From: Parafrankia sp041008525
GTDB lineage: Bacteria > Actinomycetota > Actinomycetes > Frankiales > Frankiaceae
DNA: 64,000 nt
Direction of reading: 5' to 3'
Assembly (NCBI RefSeq): GCF_041008525.1
Contig: NZ_JBFLUG010000020.1
Span: 20,609 to 84,608, forward strand
Position 1 is the stretch's first letter; each line of letters opens with the position of its first letter. This document shows, in pieces, positions 53,902 to 62,732 of the stretch. The position numbers and the translations under genes were made by a program. Below the pieces are notes generated by a model. It saw nothing but the letters and a program-made list of their open reading frames with translations. It ran no database searches and was not told the DNA's origin.

Positions 53902-55574
53902 GCGACGCCGCCGAGCGCCGGGACGACCGCTCCGTGCTCGCGGCGATGCGCGGCTGGCGGCTGCGCCGGCGCCTCGCGGCGGTCTACTCCGTGCTGTCGG
54001 TGGTCCTGCTGTTGGCCTCGGGGGTGATCGCCTGGTCCATGGTGCGGCTGGACGACGCCATCCACGTCCGCAGCGACGTCCTGGCGCCCATCCAGGTCAG
54101 CACGGTCCGGCTTGTCGCCAGCCTCGTCGACCAGGAGACGGGGATGCGCGGCTACCTCCTGCAGGCCGACGACTCGTTCCTCCAGCCGTACGAGGTGGGC
54201 CGCGCGGCGGAGACGGAGCTGCGCGCCAGCCTCGCCACCCGGGTCGCCGGGCAGCCGGTCCTGCAGCGCCGGCTTGACGTCCTGCAGCAGCGCATCGATC
54301 AGTGGCACCGCGACTACGCCGACCCGGCCATCGCCGCGGTCCGTGCCGGCGGTACCGACGCGTCGACCCTGCGCGACCCCGTCCTGGGCAAGGCAAGCTT
54401 CGACGCGGTGCGCCTCGCCGGCACCGACCTCGACGCCGCCGTCCGCGTCGCCGCCCTGCGGGCCCGGGACAACGTGACCGGCGCGGTGCGCACCCTGGTC
54501 ATCTCGCTCGTGGTGGCGGCGGTGGCGCTCATCGTGCTGCTGGTCCTGATCTTCCGGGCGCTGCGGGTGTGGGTGACCCGCCCGCTCGGCGCGGTCGGGA
54601 GCGACGTGCGCCGGGTGGCTGGCGGTGACCTGGAACATGTGATCGCCAACACCGGCCCGCCGGACATCGAGGCACTGGTGTCGGATGTCGAGCTGATGCG
54701 GCTGCAGCTGCTCGGTGAGCTCGGCGTGGCCCGCAGCGCGCGGGCGTCGATCGAGTCGCAGGCGGAGATCCTGCGCCGCTCCAACCGCGACCTGGAGCAG
54801 TTCGCCTACGTCGCGTCGCACGACCTGCAGGAACCGCTGCGCAAGGTCGCGAGCTTCTGCCAGCTGCTGGAGCGGCGCTACGGCAACCAGCTGGACGAGC
54901 GCGGCACCCAGTACATCCACTTCGCGGTCGACGGCGCGAAGCGCATGCAGAAGCTCATCAACGACCTGCTGACCTTCTCCCGGGTCGGCCGCACCACCGA
55001 GACGTTCGTGGACGTCGACCTCGCGGAGGTCGTCCAGCGGACCGAGACGACGCTGTCGATCGCGCTGGAGAACAGCGGTGGTGAGGTGGTCGCCGCGGAG
55101 CTGCCGACGGTCCCCGGCGACCCGGTGCTACTCACCCAGCTGTTCCAGAACCTGATCGGGAACGCGGTGAAGTTCCACGGCGAGCAGCCCCCGCGGGTGC
55201 GGATCGAGGCGGTGGAGCGCGACACCGAGTGGGAACTGTCCTGCGCGGACAACGGCATCGGCATCGAGCCGGAGTACGCCGACAAGATCTTCGTCATCTT
55301 CCAGCGCCTGCACGGCCGGGACGCCTACGAGGGAACCGGCATCGGCCTCGCACTGTGCCGCAAAATCGTCGAGTTCCACGGGGGCCGCATCTGGCTCGAC
55401 GGTACGGTGAGGACCGGAACCACCTTCCGCTGGACGTTGCCCAAGCAGCGTGCCGTGGCGCTGCCGTCCGACCTGGGCCTGCACCACGGCCCGCCGGTGA
55501 TCCTGGCGCCGGCCCAGCCCGGTGCGCGCAGCGGCTCGCCCACCGCACCGTCGACATCAGGAGGTCCGGCGTGA
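53898..55574 (+). CDS. CHASE3-HAMP sensor histidine kinase
   Basis: 558 residues from GTG 53898. Two membrane helices (about 30-50 and 197-220) bound a CHASE3 sensor (LVASLVDQETGMRGYLLQAD). Then HAMP, HisKA with the phytochrome-like H-box YVASHDLQEPLRKVAS, and HATPase with NLIGNAVKFHG, DNGIGIEPEYADKIF and GTGIGLALCRKIVE. Its H-box group often pairs with stand-alone receivers, and such a gene follows with a four-base overlap. It and the PP2C gene upstream form one three-gene unit. Confidence 0.94.
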   Translation: MSDAAERRDDRSVLAAMRGWRLRRRLAAVYSVLSVVLLLASGVIAWSMVRLDDAIHVRSDVLAPIQVSTVRLVASLVDQETGMRGYLLQADDSFLQPYEVGRAAETELRASLATRVAGQPVLQRRLDVLQQRIDQWHRDYADPAIAAVRAGGTDASTLRDPVLGKASFDAVRLAGTDLDAAVRVAALRARDNVTGAVRTLVISLVVAAVALIVLLVLIFRALRVWVTRPLGAVGSDVRRVAGGDLEHVIANTGPPDIEALVSDVELMRLQLLGELGVARSARASIESQAEILRRSNRDLEQFAYVASHDLQEPLRKVASFCQLLERRYGNQLDERGTQYIHFAVDGAKRMQKLINDLLTFSRVGRTTETFVDVDLAEVVQRTETTLSIALENSGGEVVAAELPTVPGDPVLLTQLFQNLIGNAVKFHGEQPPRVRIEAVERDTEWELSCADNGIGIEPEYADKIFVIFQRLHGRDAYEGTGIGLALCRKIVEFHGGRIWLDGTVRTGTTFRWTLPKQRAVALPSDLGLHHGPPVILAPAQPGARSGSPTAPSTSGGPA

Positions 55575-56011
55575 CCCACCCCATAGTCCCGGTCGAGGTC
55601 CTGCTGGTCGAGGACGATCCCGGTGATGTCCTGATGACGCGTGAGGCGTTCGAGGACCACAAGCTCAAGAACAACCTGAACGTGGTCAGCGACGGCGTGG
55701 AGGCGCTCGCCTACCTGCGGGGGGAGAAGCCCTACGTCGGCGCGGCCCGGCCGGATCTCATTCTGCTCGACCTCAACCTCCCGCGCCGTGACGGTCGGGA
55801 GGTGCTCGCGGAGGTCAAGGCGGACGAGCAGCTGCGGCGGATCCCGATCGTCGTCCTCACCACCTCCGAGGCGGAGGAGGACGTGCTGCGCAGCTATGAC
55901 CTGCACGCCAACGCCTACATCACCAAGCCCGTGGACTTCGAGCGGTTCGTGGCGGTCGTCCGCCAGATCGACGACTTCTTCATCACGGTCGCCCGGCTCC
56001 CCGCCCAGTAG
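55571..56011 (+). CDS. single-domain response regulator (Rcp1-like)
   Basis: 146 residues from GTG 55571, overlapping the kinase stop. Receiver only: VLLVEDDPGDVLMTREAFED, phospho-acceptor Asp in LILLDLNLPRRDG, VVLTTSEAEEDV and Lys in AYITKPVDFERF. The group is typical of phosphorelay receivers for CHASE3/phytochrome kinases; output must come from another protein, possibly the PP2C phosphatase encoded in the same operon. Confidence 0.95.
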   Translation: MTHPIVPVEVLLVEDDPGDVLMTREAFEDHKLKNNLNVVSDGVEALAYLRGEKPYVGAARPDLILLDLNLPRRDGREVLAEVKADEQLRRIPIVVLTTSEAEEDVLRSYDLHANAYITKPVDFERFVAVVRQIDDFFITVARLPAQ

Positions 56012-56160
56012 CCCGCCGGCTCCCCACGCGGCCACGACCCGGTGCCCGCGGGCGGCTGGGACGTCCCGTAGCAGGCCCGGAACGCTGTGGTATCGGGGTG
56101 ACCCGGTCAGGCGGCGCACCGCGCCCGGCGGAGATCCGAAAAGCCGCCCCTCCCGGAGGC

Positions 56161-56865
56161 ATGGCCTACAGTCACTCCATGGCTGCTGGGCGCGCAAGAG
56201 TGAGGCGGGAGATACTCGCGGATCTTCTCCGTGAACTCGGGCCGGCGAGCCCCACCCTGTGCACGGGGTGGACGGCGCACGACCTCGCTGCCCACCTCGT
56301 CACCCGCGAGCGGGTGCTGTGGGCCGGGCCTGGTCTGGTCATGGGCGCCCTGCACGGAATCACCGAACGCGCCGAGCGCGCCACGATGCGTGCCCACACG
56401 TACCCCGAGCTGGTGGAGATGTTCCGGGCGGGGCCGCCGCGGTGGCATCCGACCCGGTTCGCCGCCGTCGACGACGCCGCCAACCTGATCGAGTTCTACG
56501 TCCACACCGAGGACCTGCGCAGAGCCGCGCCCGACGGACCGGACGGGGGCCTCGCCGGTGGCAGCGCCGGGACTGTCTGGAATGCGGCGGAGAGCGACGC
56601 CGCCCCCGACCGGAACGCCATGTGGGCGTCGCTGCGCCTGATTGGCCTCGCGGGCTTCCGTCAGAGCGCGATCGGGGTGGTCGCCGAGCGCACCGATGCC
56701 CCGGGCCGGCTCACTCTGCGTCGCCGTGAGCCGGTGGTGGAGATCGTGGGACCGCCCGAAGAGCTCCTGCTGTACGCCTTCGGGCGGCGGGCTGCCGCCC
56801 GGGTCGAGCTACGCGGCGATCCCGAGGCCGTCGAGACGCTGGTCGGGGCTCCATCCGGAGTGTGA
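56161..56865 (+). CDS. TIGR03085/DinB-like metal-binding protein
   Basis: 234 residues; start uncertain (ATG 56161 or 56179, open to 56098). Starts with RREILADLLRELGP and has CTGWTAHDLAAHLVTRERV and FYVHTEDLRRA, with His residues of a DinB-like four-helix metal site, followed by a C-terminal sterol-carrier-like part (ELLLYAFGRRAAARVEL). Related to mycothiol-dependent maleylpyruvate isomerase-fold proteins. Substrate unknown. Confidence 0.78.
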   Translation: MAYSHSMAAGRARVRREILADLLRELGPASPTLCTGWTAHDLAAHLVTRERVLWAGPGLVMGALHGITERAERATMRAHTYPELVEMFRAGPPRWHPTRFAAVDDAANLIEFYVHTEDLRRAAPDGPDGGLAGGSAGTVWNAAESDAAPDRNAMWASLRLIGLAGFRQSAIGVVAERTDAPGRLTLRRREPVVEIVGPPEELLLYAFGRRAAARVELRGDPEAVETLVGAPSGV

Positions 56866-56928
56866 GCACGGGGGTCCGGTTTCGAGGCCTGGGCACGGCC
56901 GGCGCCCGCGGCTTGCGAAGCTTGCCGG

Positions 56929-57411
56929 GTGCCTGTCCATCGCCGCGCCGCGCGCGTCATCCTGCTTGATCCGCAGGACGCCGTCCTGCTCATCCGATCC
57001 CATGACCCGGACCTGGCCGCCGGCCCGGCCTGGTGGCATGTGCCGGGCGGTGGTCTCGACCCCGGCGAGGCACCCGCGGACGCCGCGGCCCGCGAGGTCG
57101 CGGAGGAGATCGGCCTGCGCATCGCCAATGTGGGTCCCTGCGTCGCCACCCGGACGACCCACTTCACCTTCCTCGGCACGGACTACGAGCAGGAGGAGTG
57201 GTACTACGTCGTTCGCCTGCCGGGCCGGGTCGAGGTCAGCGACGCGGACTGGAGCGATGTCGAGCGACGCTCAACCCTCGGCTGGCGCTGGTGGTCGCTG
57301 CCGGCGCTGCGGCTGACGGACGAGATCGTCTACCCCGGGAACCTGCCGGCCCTGATCGGCTCCTGGCTGGCGGCCGGGACACCCGACCAGCCCCACCGCC
57401 TGGAGCCCTGA
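56929..57411 (+). CDS. Nudix hydrolase
   Basis: 160 residues from GTG 56929. The Nudix box is complete: GGLDPGEAP then AAREVAEEIGL (Gx5Ex7REUxEExGU), with the metal-binding Glu residues. Hydrolyses a nucleoside diphosphate-linked substrate, not identified. The protein ends with a Pro/Leu tail. A strong hairpin follows the stop. Confidence 0.93.
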   Translation: MPVHRRAARVILLDPQDAVLLIRSHDPDLAAGPAWWHVPGGGLDPGEAPADAAAREVAEEIGLRIANVGPCVATRTTHFTFLGTDYEQEEWYYVVRLPGRVEVSDADWSDVERRSTLGWRWWSLPALRLTDEIVYPGNLPALIGSWLAAGTPDQPHRLEP

Positions 57412-57431
57412 CGCATGGACCCCCGACACGG

Positions 57432-57474
57432 CGAGCGGGTCCCGGCGCCGTGTTCCGGTGCCGGGACCCGCTCG
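57432..57474. terminator. bidirectional terminator hairpin
   Basis: A perfect 15-bp stem, CGAGCGGGTCCCGGC with its complement, and a 13-base loop, between the convergent Nudix and glycoside hydrolase genes. Confidence 0.75.
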
Positions 57475-57509
57475 ACTGCTGGACCTGCAGTGCTGCCGGA
57501 CCCGCCGTC

Positions 57510-58808
57510 CTACCAGAGGGAGGCGTAGACCCCCGCGGAGTTCGGGTTCTCGTTCGGGCTGACCAGGGACGAGTGGACGTTGCCGGCCCGGGAGTCGTTG
57601 AAGTACGTCTCGTAGGCCAGGACGTCGGCGTTCGCCCGGAAGGTCTCGTACATCTTCTGGATGTAGACCGGGTTGTCCCCGCCGGCCTGCCCGGCCCGGC
57701 CCGCCTCGGTGTCCGACCGCCCGACCAGGCCCCACTCGGGCACGGAGAACTGCTTGCCGTGGTCGCGCGCGAACCTGATCGCCGAGCACAGGCCGACCGG
57801 TTTGCCGCACTGCTTGTCGAACTCGGCTGGGCTGGTGCTGGCGGGCCACTGGTCGTAGGTGTCAACGCCGATGATGTCCACGTACTCGTCGCCCGGGTAG
57901 GCCTCCCACGGGCTGGTGCTGTGCGCGTTCAGCGCCCAGTCGAACCGTGCCTGCGGGTTCGTGGACCGAACCGCGGACACCACCTGGCGGAAGCAGCTCG
58001 CGTACGCGCCAGGATTGCCGCGCACCGACCACTCGAACCAGTTCCCGTTGAACTCCCAGGCCAGGCGGACGATCGTCGCCGGTCGGCCCTTGCTGACCAG
58101 CCAGCGACCGAACTCGGCCCAGTGGCTGTTGTAGGCACCGGACGCGCACGCAGCCAGGCTTCCCTGGCCGGTCGGGTAGAACGGCTGGGAGATGACCCAG
58201 GTGCCCGGGAAGGTGGAGAACTTCTCCGGGCTGCCGCCCACCCACGGGTGGGTGATGGTCTCCCAGCTGCCACGGTCGGAGAAGGTCAGGACGACGTTCA
58301 CCGGCGAGCCGCGCAGCGCTTCCCAGCTGCGCACCGTCGCCATCGAGTTCGCGTAGACGCCGCTCATGCCGCCCGGGACGCGCCCACCGCCGCCTCCGGC
58401 GGGCCGTTCGCTGCCGGCCGCGCCGAGCGCCGCGCGCGGCGCGGGTGGTGGTGGCGGCGCGGCGGTGGTCGGTGGCGGCGCCTGCGCGGTGGCCGTCGCC
58501 GGAACGGGGGAGGGGCTCAGGCTCACGACCGGCGAGGGCGACGCATCCGGGCCGCCGGTCGACGTGGTTCCCGGCGGGATCCTGCGCAGGTCACTGGGAT
58601 CGATGGCCGAGGCCTCGACCACGGCCGACGAGTCGCCGTCGCCGCCTTCCGGCGCCAGCGTCCAACCGACGGCGACTGCGACAAAAGCCATAACGCTGAG
58701 TGACGCGATCCAGGCGGGGCTATGGGCGGAACGGCGCCGCCTGCGCGCGCCGTTGCGCGAATTCGGAGAGCTGGGCTGGCCCTCCGCACGATGTCTCACC
58801 GCGGACAT
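57510..58808 (-). CDS. secreted/anchored glycoside hydrolase (GH26-like, mannanase type)
   Basis: About 432 residues from ATG 58808; GTG 58799 or starts up to 58928 are possible. An N-terminal anchor (WIASLSVMAFVAVAVGWTLA) is followed by a Pro/Ala/Ser linker of about 100 residues and a TIM-barrel domain: VVLTFSDRGSWET, the acid/base Glu in VRLAWEFNGNWFEW, DIIGVDTYDQWP and the nucleophile Glu in QFSVPEWGLVGR. This is the GH26-like layout of beta-mannanases and related exopolysaccharide hydrolases. Substrate not certain. Single leftward gene between two hairpins. Confidence 0.82.
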   Translation of the reverse strand: MSAVRHRAEGQPSSPNSRNGARRRRRSAHSPAWIASLSVMAFVAVAVGWTLAPEGGDGDSSAVVEASAIDPSDLRRIPPGTTSTGGPDASPSPVVSLSPSPVPATATAQAPPPTTAAPPPPPAPRAALGAAGSERPAGGGGGRVPGGMSGVYANSMATVRSWEALRGSPVNVVLTFSDRGSWETITHPWVGGSPEKFSTFPGTWVISQPFYPTGQGSLAACASGAYNSHWAEFGRWLVSKGRPATIVRLAWEFNGNWFEWSVRGNPGAYASCFRQVVSAVRSTNPQARFDWALNAHSTSPWEAYPGDEYVDIIGVDTYDQWPASTSPAEFDKQCGKPVGLCSAIRFARDHGKQFSVPEWGLVGRSDTEAGRAGQAGGDNPVYIQKMYETFRANADVLAYETYFNDSRAGNVHSSLVSPNENPNSAGVYASLW

Positions 58809-59241
58809 CCCTCCGTGCCCGGCATCTGACGTGCCGGACGGTGTCGTTGTGGACCCCCCGGTCCCACCCGCTGACTCCTGAGCGGACGACCCTCCACAGC
58901 CTTGGCTGGAGAAACTCGTTCTGGCCACCCTGACGTGACTAGACAGTTGTGACGGGAGCCTACACGGAGGTGGATGGCCAGGTCGGCGGGGGGAGGGATC
59001 CCTTACGGACTGTGGTGCTGCGTGTCCGATGGTTGTTTCGGACCGCACCTTGTCGTCTGGACGACAAGGTGCGGTGACATTGACGTCATACCGCCCCTCT
59101 TGACAAGGAGCAGTCACCCGGTGTCACGCAGTCCATGCGCATGGTCACTCAGGGTCATTCGCTCTTCGGGGTCGTGCGTCCTCACCCGGGGAGGTCCTGG
59201 TCACTCCCAGCGAAGAAGAGGGGTGATGCGGCGGGTTGCGA
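58809..59241. other. intergenic region with a strong palindrome
   Basis: About 430 bases. It contains the 32-bp inverted repeat at 59043 and, at 59099, a TTGACA word that could be a -35 element. No gene was recognised. Confidence 0.45.
59043..59074. repeat. 32-bp near-perfect palindrome
   Basis: CCGCACCTTGTCGTC, two bases (TG), then its exact reverse complement: a 15-bp stem, 16 with the flanking A-T. It lies upstream of the hydrolase gene and downstream of the cytochrome gene, so it could be an operator or a terminator; there is no T-run. Confidence 0.85.
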
Positions 59242-59889
59242 CTAGTCGGTGGAGTCCGGGTCCGGGTGCCAGGCGGGGTGTTCGCGCCGGGCCCAGGGCA
59301 GCGGAACCAGGCCGGTGCGCATGCCAAGCCGGGCTACCGGGTCGCGTGAGGCCATCCACAGATGGCCGCAGACTCCGAGGAAAAGGCCAAGGGCCAGCAG
59401 GTCGTGGACGAACGTCGCGCCGGTGCGGTAGCTGACCGGAAACGGACCACCGAACTCCATGAGTGCCCCGGTCCCGAGCATGACCAGGACGGAGCCCGCG
59501 ACGAACGCCGCGTACAGCTTCTGGCCGGGGTTGAACTTCCCGACCGCCGTGGTGTCCCGACGGCGCGGCCGGGTCCGTAGCCAGGCCCAGTCGGCGGTGG
59601 TGAACCGGTCGAGCTCGGCGAGGTCACGCCGGTAGGCCGCGGAGACCGCCGCGGCCAGCATCGGTACCGGCAGGGCGAGCCCCGCGTACAGGTGCACCGC
59701 CGCCACCAGCGGCCGCCGGCCCACCAGGGTCGCCAGCGGTCCGAGGTAGAGCACGGCGGCCGTGGCCAGGCAGACGGCCGTCAACGCGGCCGTGCACCAG
59801 TGCGCCCACCGGGCCGCCAGCCCGAACCGTTCGACAACCCGCGGCGCCGGCTGGAGTGGGCCGGCGGCGGGACGATCAGACAGGTTCAT
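59242..59889 (-). CDS. cytochrome b561-like membrane subunit
   Basis: 215 residues from ATG 59889. Four or so helices with His residues in RWAHWCTAALTAVCLATA, LVAAVHLYAG, TFVHDLLALGLFLG and CGHLWMA suited to b-type heme pairs. This is the formate dehydrogenase gamma/b561 type. It overlaps the preceding molybdopterin protein gene by 14 bases, so the two probably form an oxidoreductase in which this subunit passes electrons from quinol. Confidence 0.82.
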   Translation of the reverse strand: MNLSDRPAAGPLQPAPRVVERFGLAARWAHWCTAALTAVCLATAAVLYLGPLATLVGRRPLVAAVHLYAGLALPVPMLAAAVSAAYRRDLAELDRFTTADWAWLRTRPRRRDTTAVGKFNPGQKLYAAFVAGSVLVMLGTGALMEFGGPFPVSYRTGATFVHDLLALGLFLGVCGHLWMASRDPVARLGMRTGLVPLPWARREHPAWHPDPDSTD

Positions 59890-60577
59890 CGTCCCGGCCG
59901 TTCGACCGGCCGATCCAGCCGTCGACGTCGTAGCCCTCCCGCTCCCAGAAACCGGGGGCGACCGCGGCAACCGCCTCGATCTCGGCGAGCCACTTGATCG
60001 ACTTGTAGCCGTACATCGGTGCCACGTAGAGCCGGACAGGGCCGCCGTGGTCGTGGGTGATCGGGCCGTCGAGCATGGTGAGCGCGACGAGAACGTCCGG
60101 CCGGCGGGCCTGCTCGACCGTCAGGCTCTCGTCGTAGACGCCGTCGAAGGAACGGAAGGTCAGCGCTGCCGCACCCGCGCGGAGGCCGGCCGCGTCCAGC
60201 ACCGCCGCAAGGCGCACGCCCGTCCAGCGGACGTCGGCCACCCGCCACCCGGTCACGCACTGGAAGTCGCGGACGAGTTCGGTCTGCGGCATCCGGGCGA
60301 GATCGCCCATGGTCAGGTCGAGGGGGCGGTCGACCAGCCCGTGAACGCGGAGCACGTAGTCCGCGGCTGTCCGCGTCGGGACGTGGCCGACCACCGAGTA
60401 GTAGCGGAACCCGCCGGAGGGGAGCAGTCCGGTCAGCCCGGTCGGGTCGTTCTCCCGCAGCGGTGCGACGAACCGTTCGGTGCTGCGCTGCAGGTCCGCG
60501 CCGACGACGACGCCGAGCGCCCCGAGCCCGAGCATGGCGAAGACCACCCGTCGCCCTACCGGAGCCCCCTCGGTCAC
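59876..60577 (-). CDS. molybdopterin-dependent oxidoreductase (MsrP/sulfite oxidase fold)
   Basis: 233 residues from GTG 60577. An N-terminal hydrophobic segment (VVFAMLGLGALGVVVGAD) anchors it. The sulfite-oxidase-type Mo domain shows RYYSVVGHVPTR, the Mo-binding Cys in RDFQCVTGWRV, then VRWTGVRLAAVLDAAG, PITHDHGGPVRLYVAPMYG and KWLAEIEA. Related to the periplasmic methionine-sulfoxide reductase MsrP; substrate here unknown. The frame is open upstream across the ABC permease, which is a shadow. Confidence 0.87.
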   Translation of the reverse strand: MTEGAPVGRRVVFAMLGLGALGVVVGADLQRSTERFVAPLRENDPTGLTGLLPSGGFRYYSVVGHVPTRTAADYVLRVHGLVDRPLDLTMGDLARMPQTELVRDFQCVTGWRVADVRWTGVRLAAVLDAAGLRAGAAALTFRSFDGVYDESLTVEQARRPDVLVALTMLDGPITHDHGGPVRLYVAPMYGYKSIKWLAEIEAVAAVAPGFWEREGYDVDGWIGRSNGRDDEPV

Positions 60578-60675
60578 ACAGCTAGTGAACACCTCCCAGC
60601 TGTGGCTGCTCCATCCGTGTCTGCCCGCCTCTGTGCCCGGTCGGTGCAGGGCCGCTACCGAACCAGGTGCGTGCG

Positions 60676-61491
60676 TCAGGCGGTGACGTCGCGGCGGCTC
60701 AGGCTCACCGCCCCGAACGCGCCGGCGACCAGCGTGTAGCCCAGCGCGGTGAGCAGCGCCGGCGTGTAGGACGCGTCGGGCAGTCCGCCACGGCCCACGG
60801 CGTCGAAGACAAGGCCAGGTAGGACGGAGGTCGCGGTCCCCCAGGATTCCTGGACGATGTGTTCGACCGGGAACATCCACGCGATTCCGACCAGGAGGGC
60901 GGCCGTCGTCGAGCGCAGCGCGATACCCAGCGCGGTGCCGATGACAGCGAAGAAGACGGCGGCAAGCAGCGCGTTCAGATAGGCGCCGGCGGCGTCGCCG
61001 AGCGCGCTGGACGTCCACCAGGCTTCGGTCTCCACACCTCTGACCGCGGCCAGTACGGCGGCGGCGGCCACGCTCAGGCCGAGAGCCGCGAGCAGTGCCA
61101 CCGCGACGGCGCTGAGCAGGACCCCGAGTCGGCCGGCCAGCCAGCCGAGCCGCCGGGGCTCCTTCAGAAACAGGGTGCGGAGCGTGCCCTGGCCGTACTC
61201 GGCGGTGATGCTGACCGCGAAGAGCACGAAGACGAGCAGGCCGATGAAGGTTGTGCCGCCGCGGAACCCCAGGATCAGCCCCTGCGAGGTCGCGAGCTGG
61301 TCGAGCGAGATGTCGAAGCCGACCGTTCCCGGACCGGGGGGCGAGGAGGTCGGATCGGCCAGCGTGATCGCCAGCACCGTCGACAGGACGGTCAGCAGGC
61401 CGAGCGCGGCCATGGCCAGTACTGTGGCCGGCCGCCGCAGCTTGATCAGCTCGGCGCGGTACGCGCGGACGACACAGTGCAGCGCGTTCAT
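60676..61491 (-). CDS. ABC-2 type transporter permease
   Basis: 271 residues, six predicted helices (for example TVLAMAALGLLTVLSTVLAI, GLLVFVLFAVSITAEYGQ, LLVGIAWMFPVEHIV). The N-terminal amphipathic AYRAELIKLRRP and the TAEYGQGTLRTLFLKEPRR signature are typical of ABC-2 family drug/lantibiotic exporters. Coupled to the ATPase gene by a four-base overlap (ATGA). Confidence 0.93.
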   Translation of the reverse strand: MNALHCVVRAYRAELIKLRRPATVLAMAALGLLTVLSTVLAITLADPTSSPPGPGTVGFDISLDQLATSQGLILGFRGGTTFIGLLVFVLFAVSITAEYGQGTLRTLFLKEPRRLGWLAGRLGVLLSAVAVALLAALGLSVAAAAVLAAVRGVETEAWWTSSALGDAAGAYLNALLAAVFFAVIGTALGIALRSTTAALLVGIAWMFPVEHIVQESWGTATSVLPGLVFDAVGRGGLPDASYTPALLTALGYTLVAGAFGAVSLSRRDVTA

Positions 61492-62612
61492 CGGGCCCCT
61501 CCGACTGTGCTCGGCGCGGCGCCCGCACGGAAGCTGTCGACCAGGCCCTGGTACCGCTCTTCCAGGCTGGCGCGCCGCCAGGTGATCTCGATCAGTGTGA
61601 TGTCGCGGGCGTGCGCCGCACGGCTCAGGACCGCGAGGTTGCTGACCGCCTGGTCGCTCTGGTCGGGCCGGCCGACCTCGACGAGGAGCCGGTCGTCCAG
61701 CCGGTCGACGGGCAGCCCCAGGCCGGCGACCAGATCAGCCAGCATGCCCAGGGCGGCGGGATGCTCCGGGCGGAGCTCGACCTGGCTGGTCGCCGCGGCC
61801 ATGAACCCGTGGGTCGGGCCCTGGTAGGCGAGCTGGCCCCGATCGAGCACGATGATCCAGTCGCAGATCTGTTCGACCTCGGCGAGCAGGTGGGAGGACA
61901 CCAGCACCGTGCGTGAGCGTTCCCGGCCGCCGGGGGGCGCCTGGGCCAGGGAGCGGATCAGGTCGCGCATCTGCCGGATGCCCGCTGGGTCGAGGCCGTT
62001 CGTGGGCTCGTCCAGGATGAGCAGGTCGGGGTCGGACAGCAGCGCCGCGCCGATGGCCAGCCGCTGCCGCATTCCGAGCGAGTAGGTGCGGACGTCGTCG
62101 TCGCCCCGCCCGGTGAGCCCGACCTGATCCAGAATCTCGTCGGTGCCGGCGGGGTCCTGCCCGGCGAGCACCGCCAGCGAGGCGAGGTTGCGGCGCCCGG
62201 ACAGTGTCGGGTACAGCGCCGGGCCTTCGATCAGCGCGCCGACCCGTGGGAGATAACGCGCCGGTGCACCCAGCGGTTCGTTGAGCACGGTGCCGGTGCC
62301 GGCGCTCGGGCGGACGAGGCCGAGCAGCATCCGCAGAGTGGTTGTCTTGCCGGCGCCGTTCGGGCCGACGAACCCCGCGACGACTCCGGCCGGGACGGCG
62401 AGGTCGAGGCTCTGGACCACCGTGCGGCGGCCGTACCTCTTTGTCAGCCCGCGGATGTCGATCGCTGGGGCCTGCTCGAAGGCGAGGTCTCCCGCCGGGG
62501 CGCCTGCTGCGGGAAGGCGGTGGGTGGGTACAGGGCGGGCTGGCGGATCGCCGTCGGGTGGGCGGGGCGCGGAGTGGGCCGGCGCCTTCGCTGTCCTGGT
62601 CATGGCCTCCAC
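61488..62612 (-). CDS. ABC transporter ATP-binding protein
   Basis: 374 residues, perhaps less if a later start is used. A Pro-rich leader (residues 10-50), then Walker A GPNGAGKTTT, Q-loop region, signature YSLGMRQRLAIG, Walker B LLILDEPTNGLDP and H-loop VLVSSHLLAEVEQ. The C-terminal extension matches BcrA/DrrA-like exporters. Partner of the permease; together with the two-component genes beside it, a resistance or stress module. Confidence 0.95.
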   Translation of the reverse strand: MEAMTRTAKAPAHSAPRPPDGDPPARPVPTHRLPAAGAPAGDLAFEQAPAIDIRGLTKRYGRRTVVQSLDLAVPAGVVAGFVGPNGAGKTTTLRMLLGLVRPSAGTGTVLNEPLGAPARYLPRVGALIEGPALYPTLSGRRNLASLAVLAGQDPAGTDEILDQVGLTGRGDDDVRTYSLGMRQRLAIGAALLSDPDLLILDEPTNGLDPAGIRQMRDLIRSLAQAPPGGRERSRTVLVSSHLLAEVEQICDWIIVLDRGQLAYQGPTHGFMAAATSQVELRPEHPAALGMLADLVAGLGLPVDRLDDRLLVEVGRPDQSDQAVSNLAVLSRAAHARDITLIEITWRRASLEERYQGLVDSFRAGAAPSTVGGAR

Positions 62613-62732
62613 GATGATCGCCGCGGGCCGTCGCGTCGTCGGCCGTGGATCGTCATTCGGCTGCGTCCTGATGCGTGGGCCGGCCTACGCAGCCAAGCGC
62701 ACACCCGGCCCGTGCTGCGTAGGGCGGGCGGT

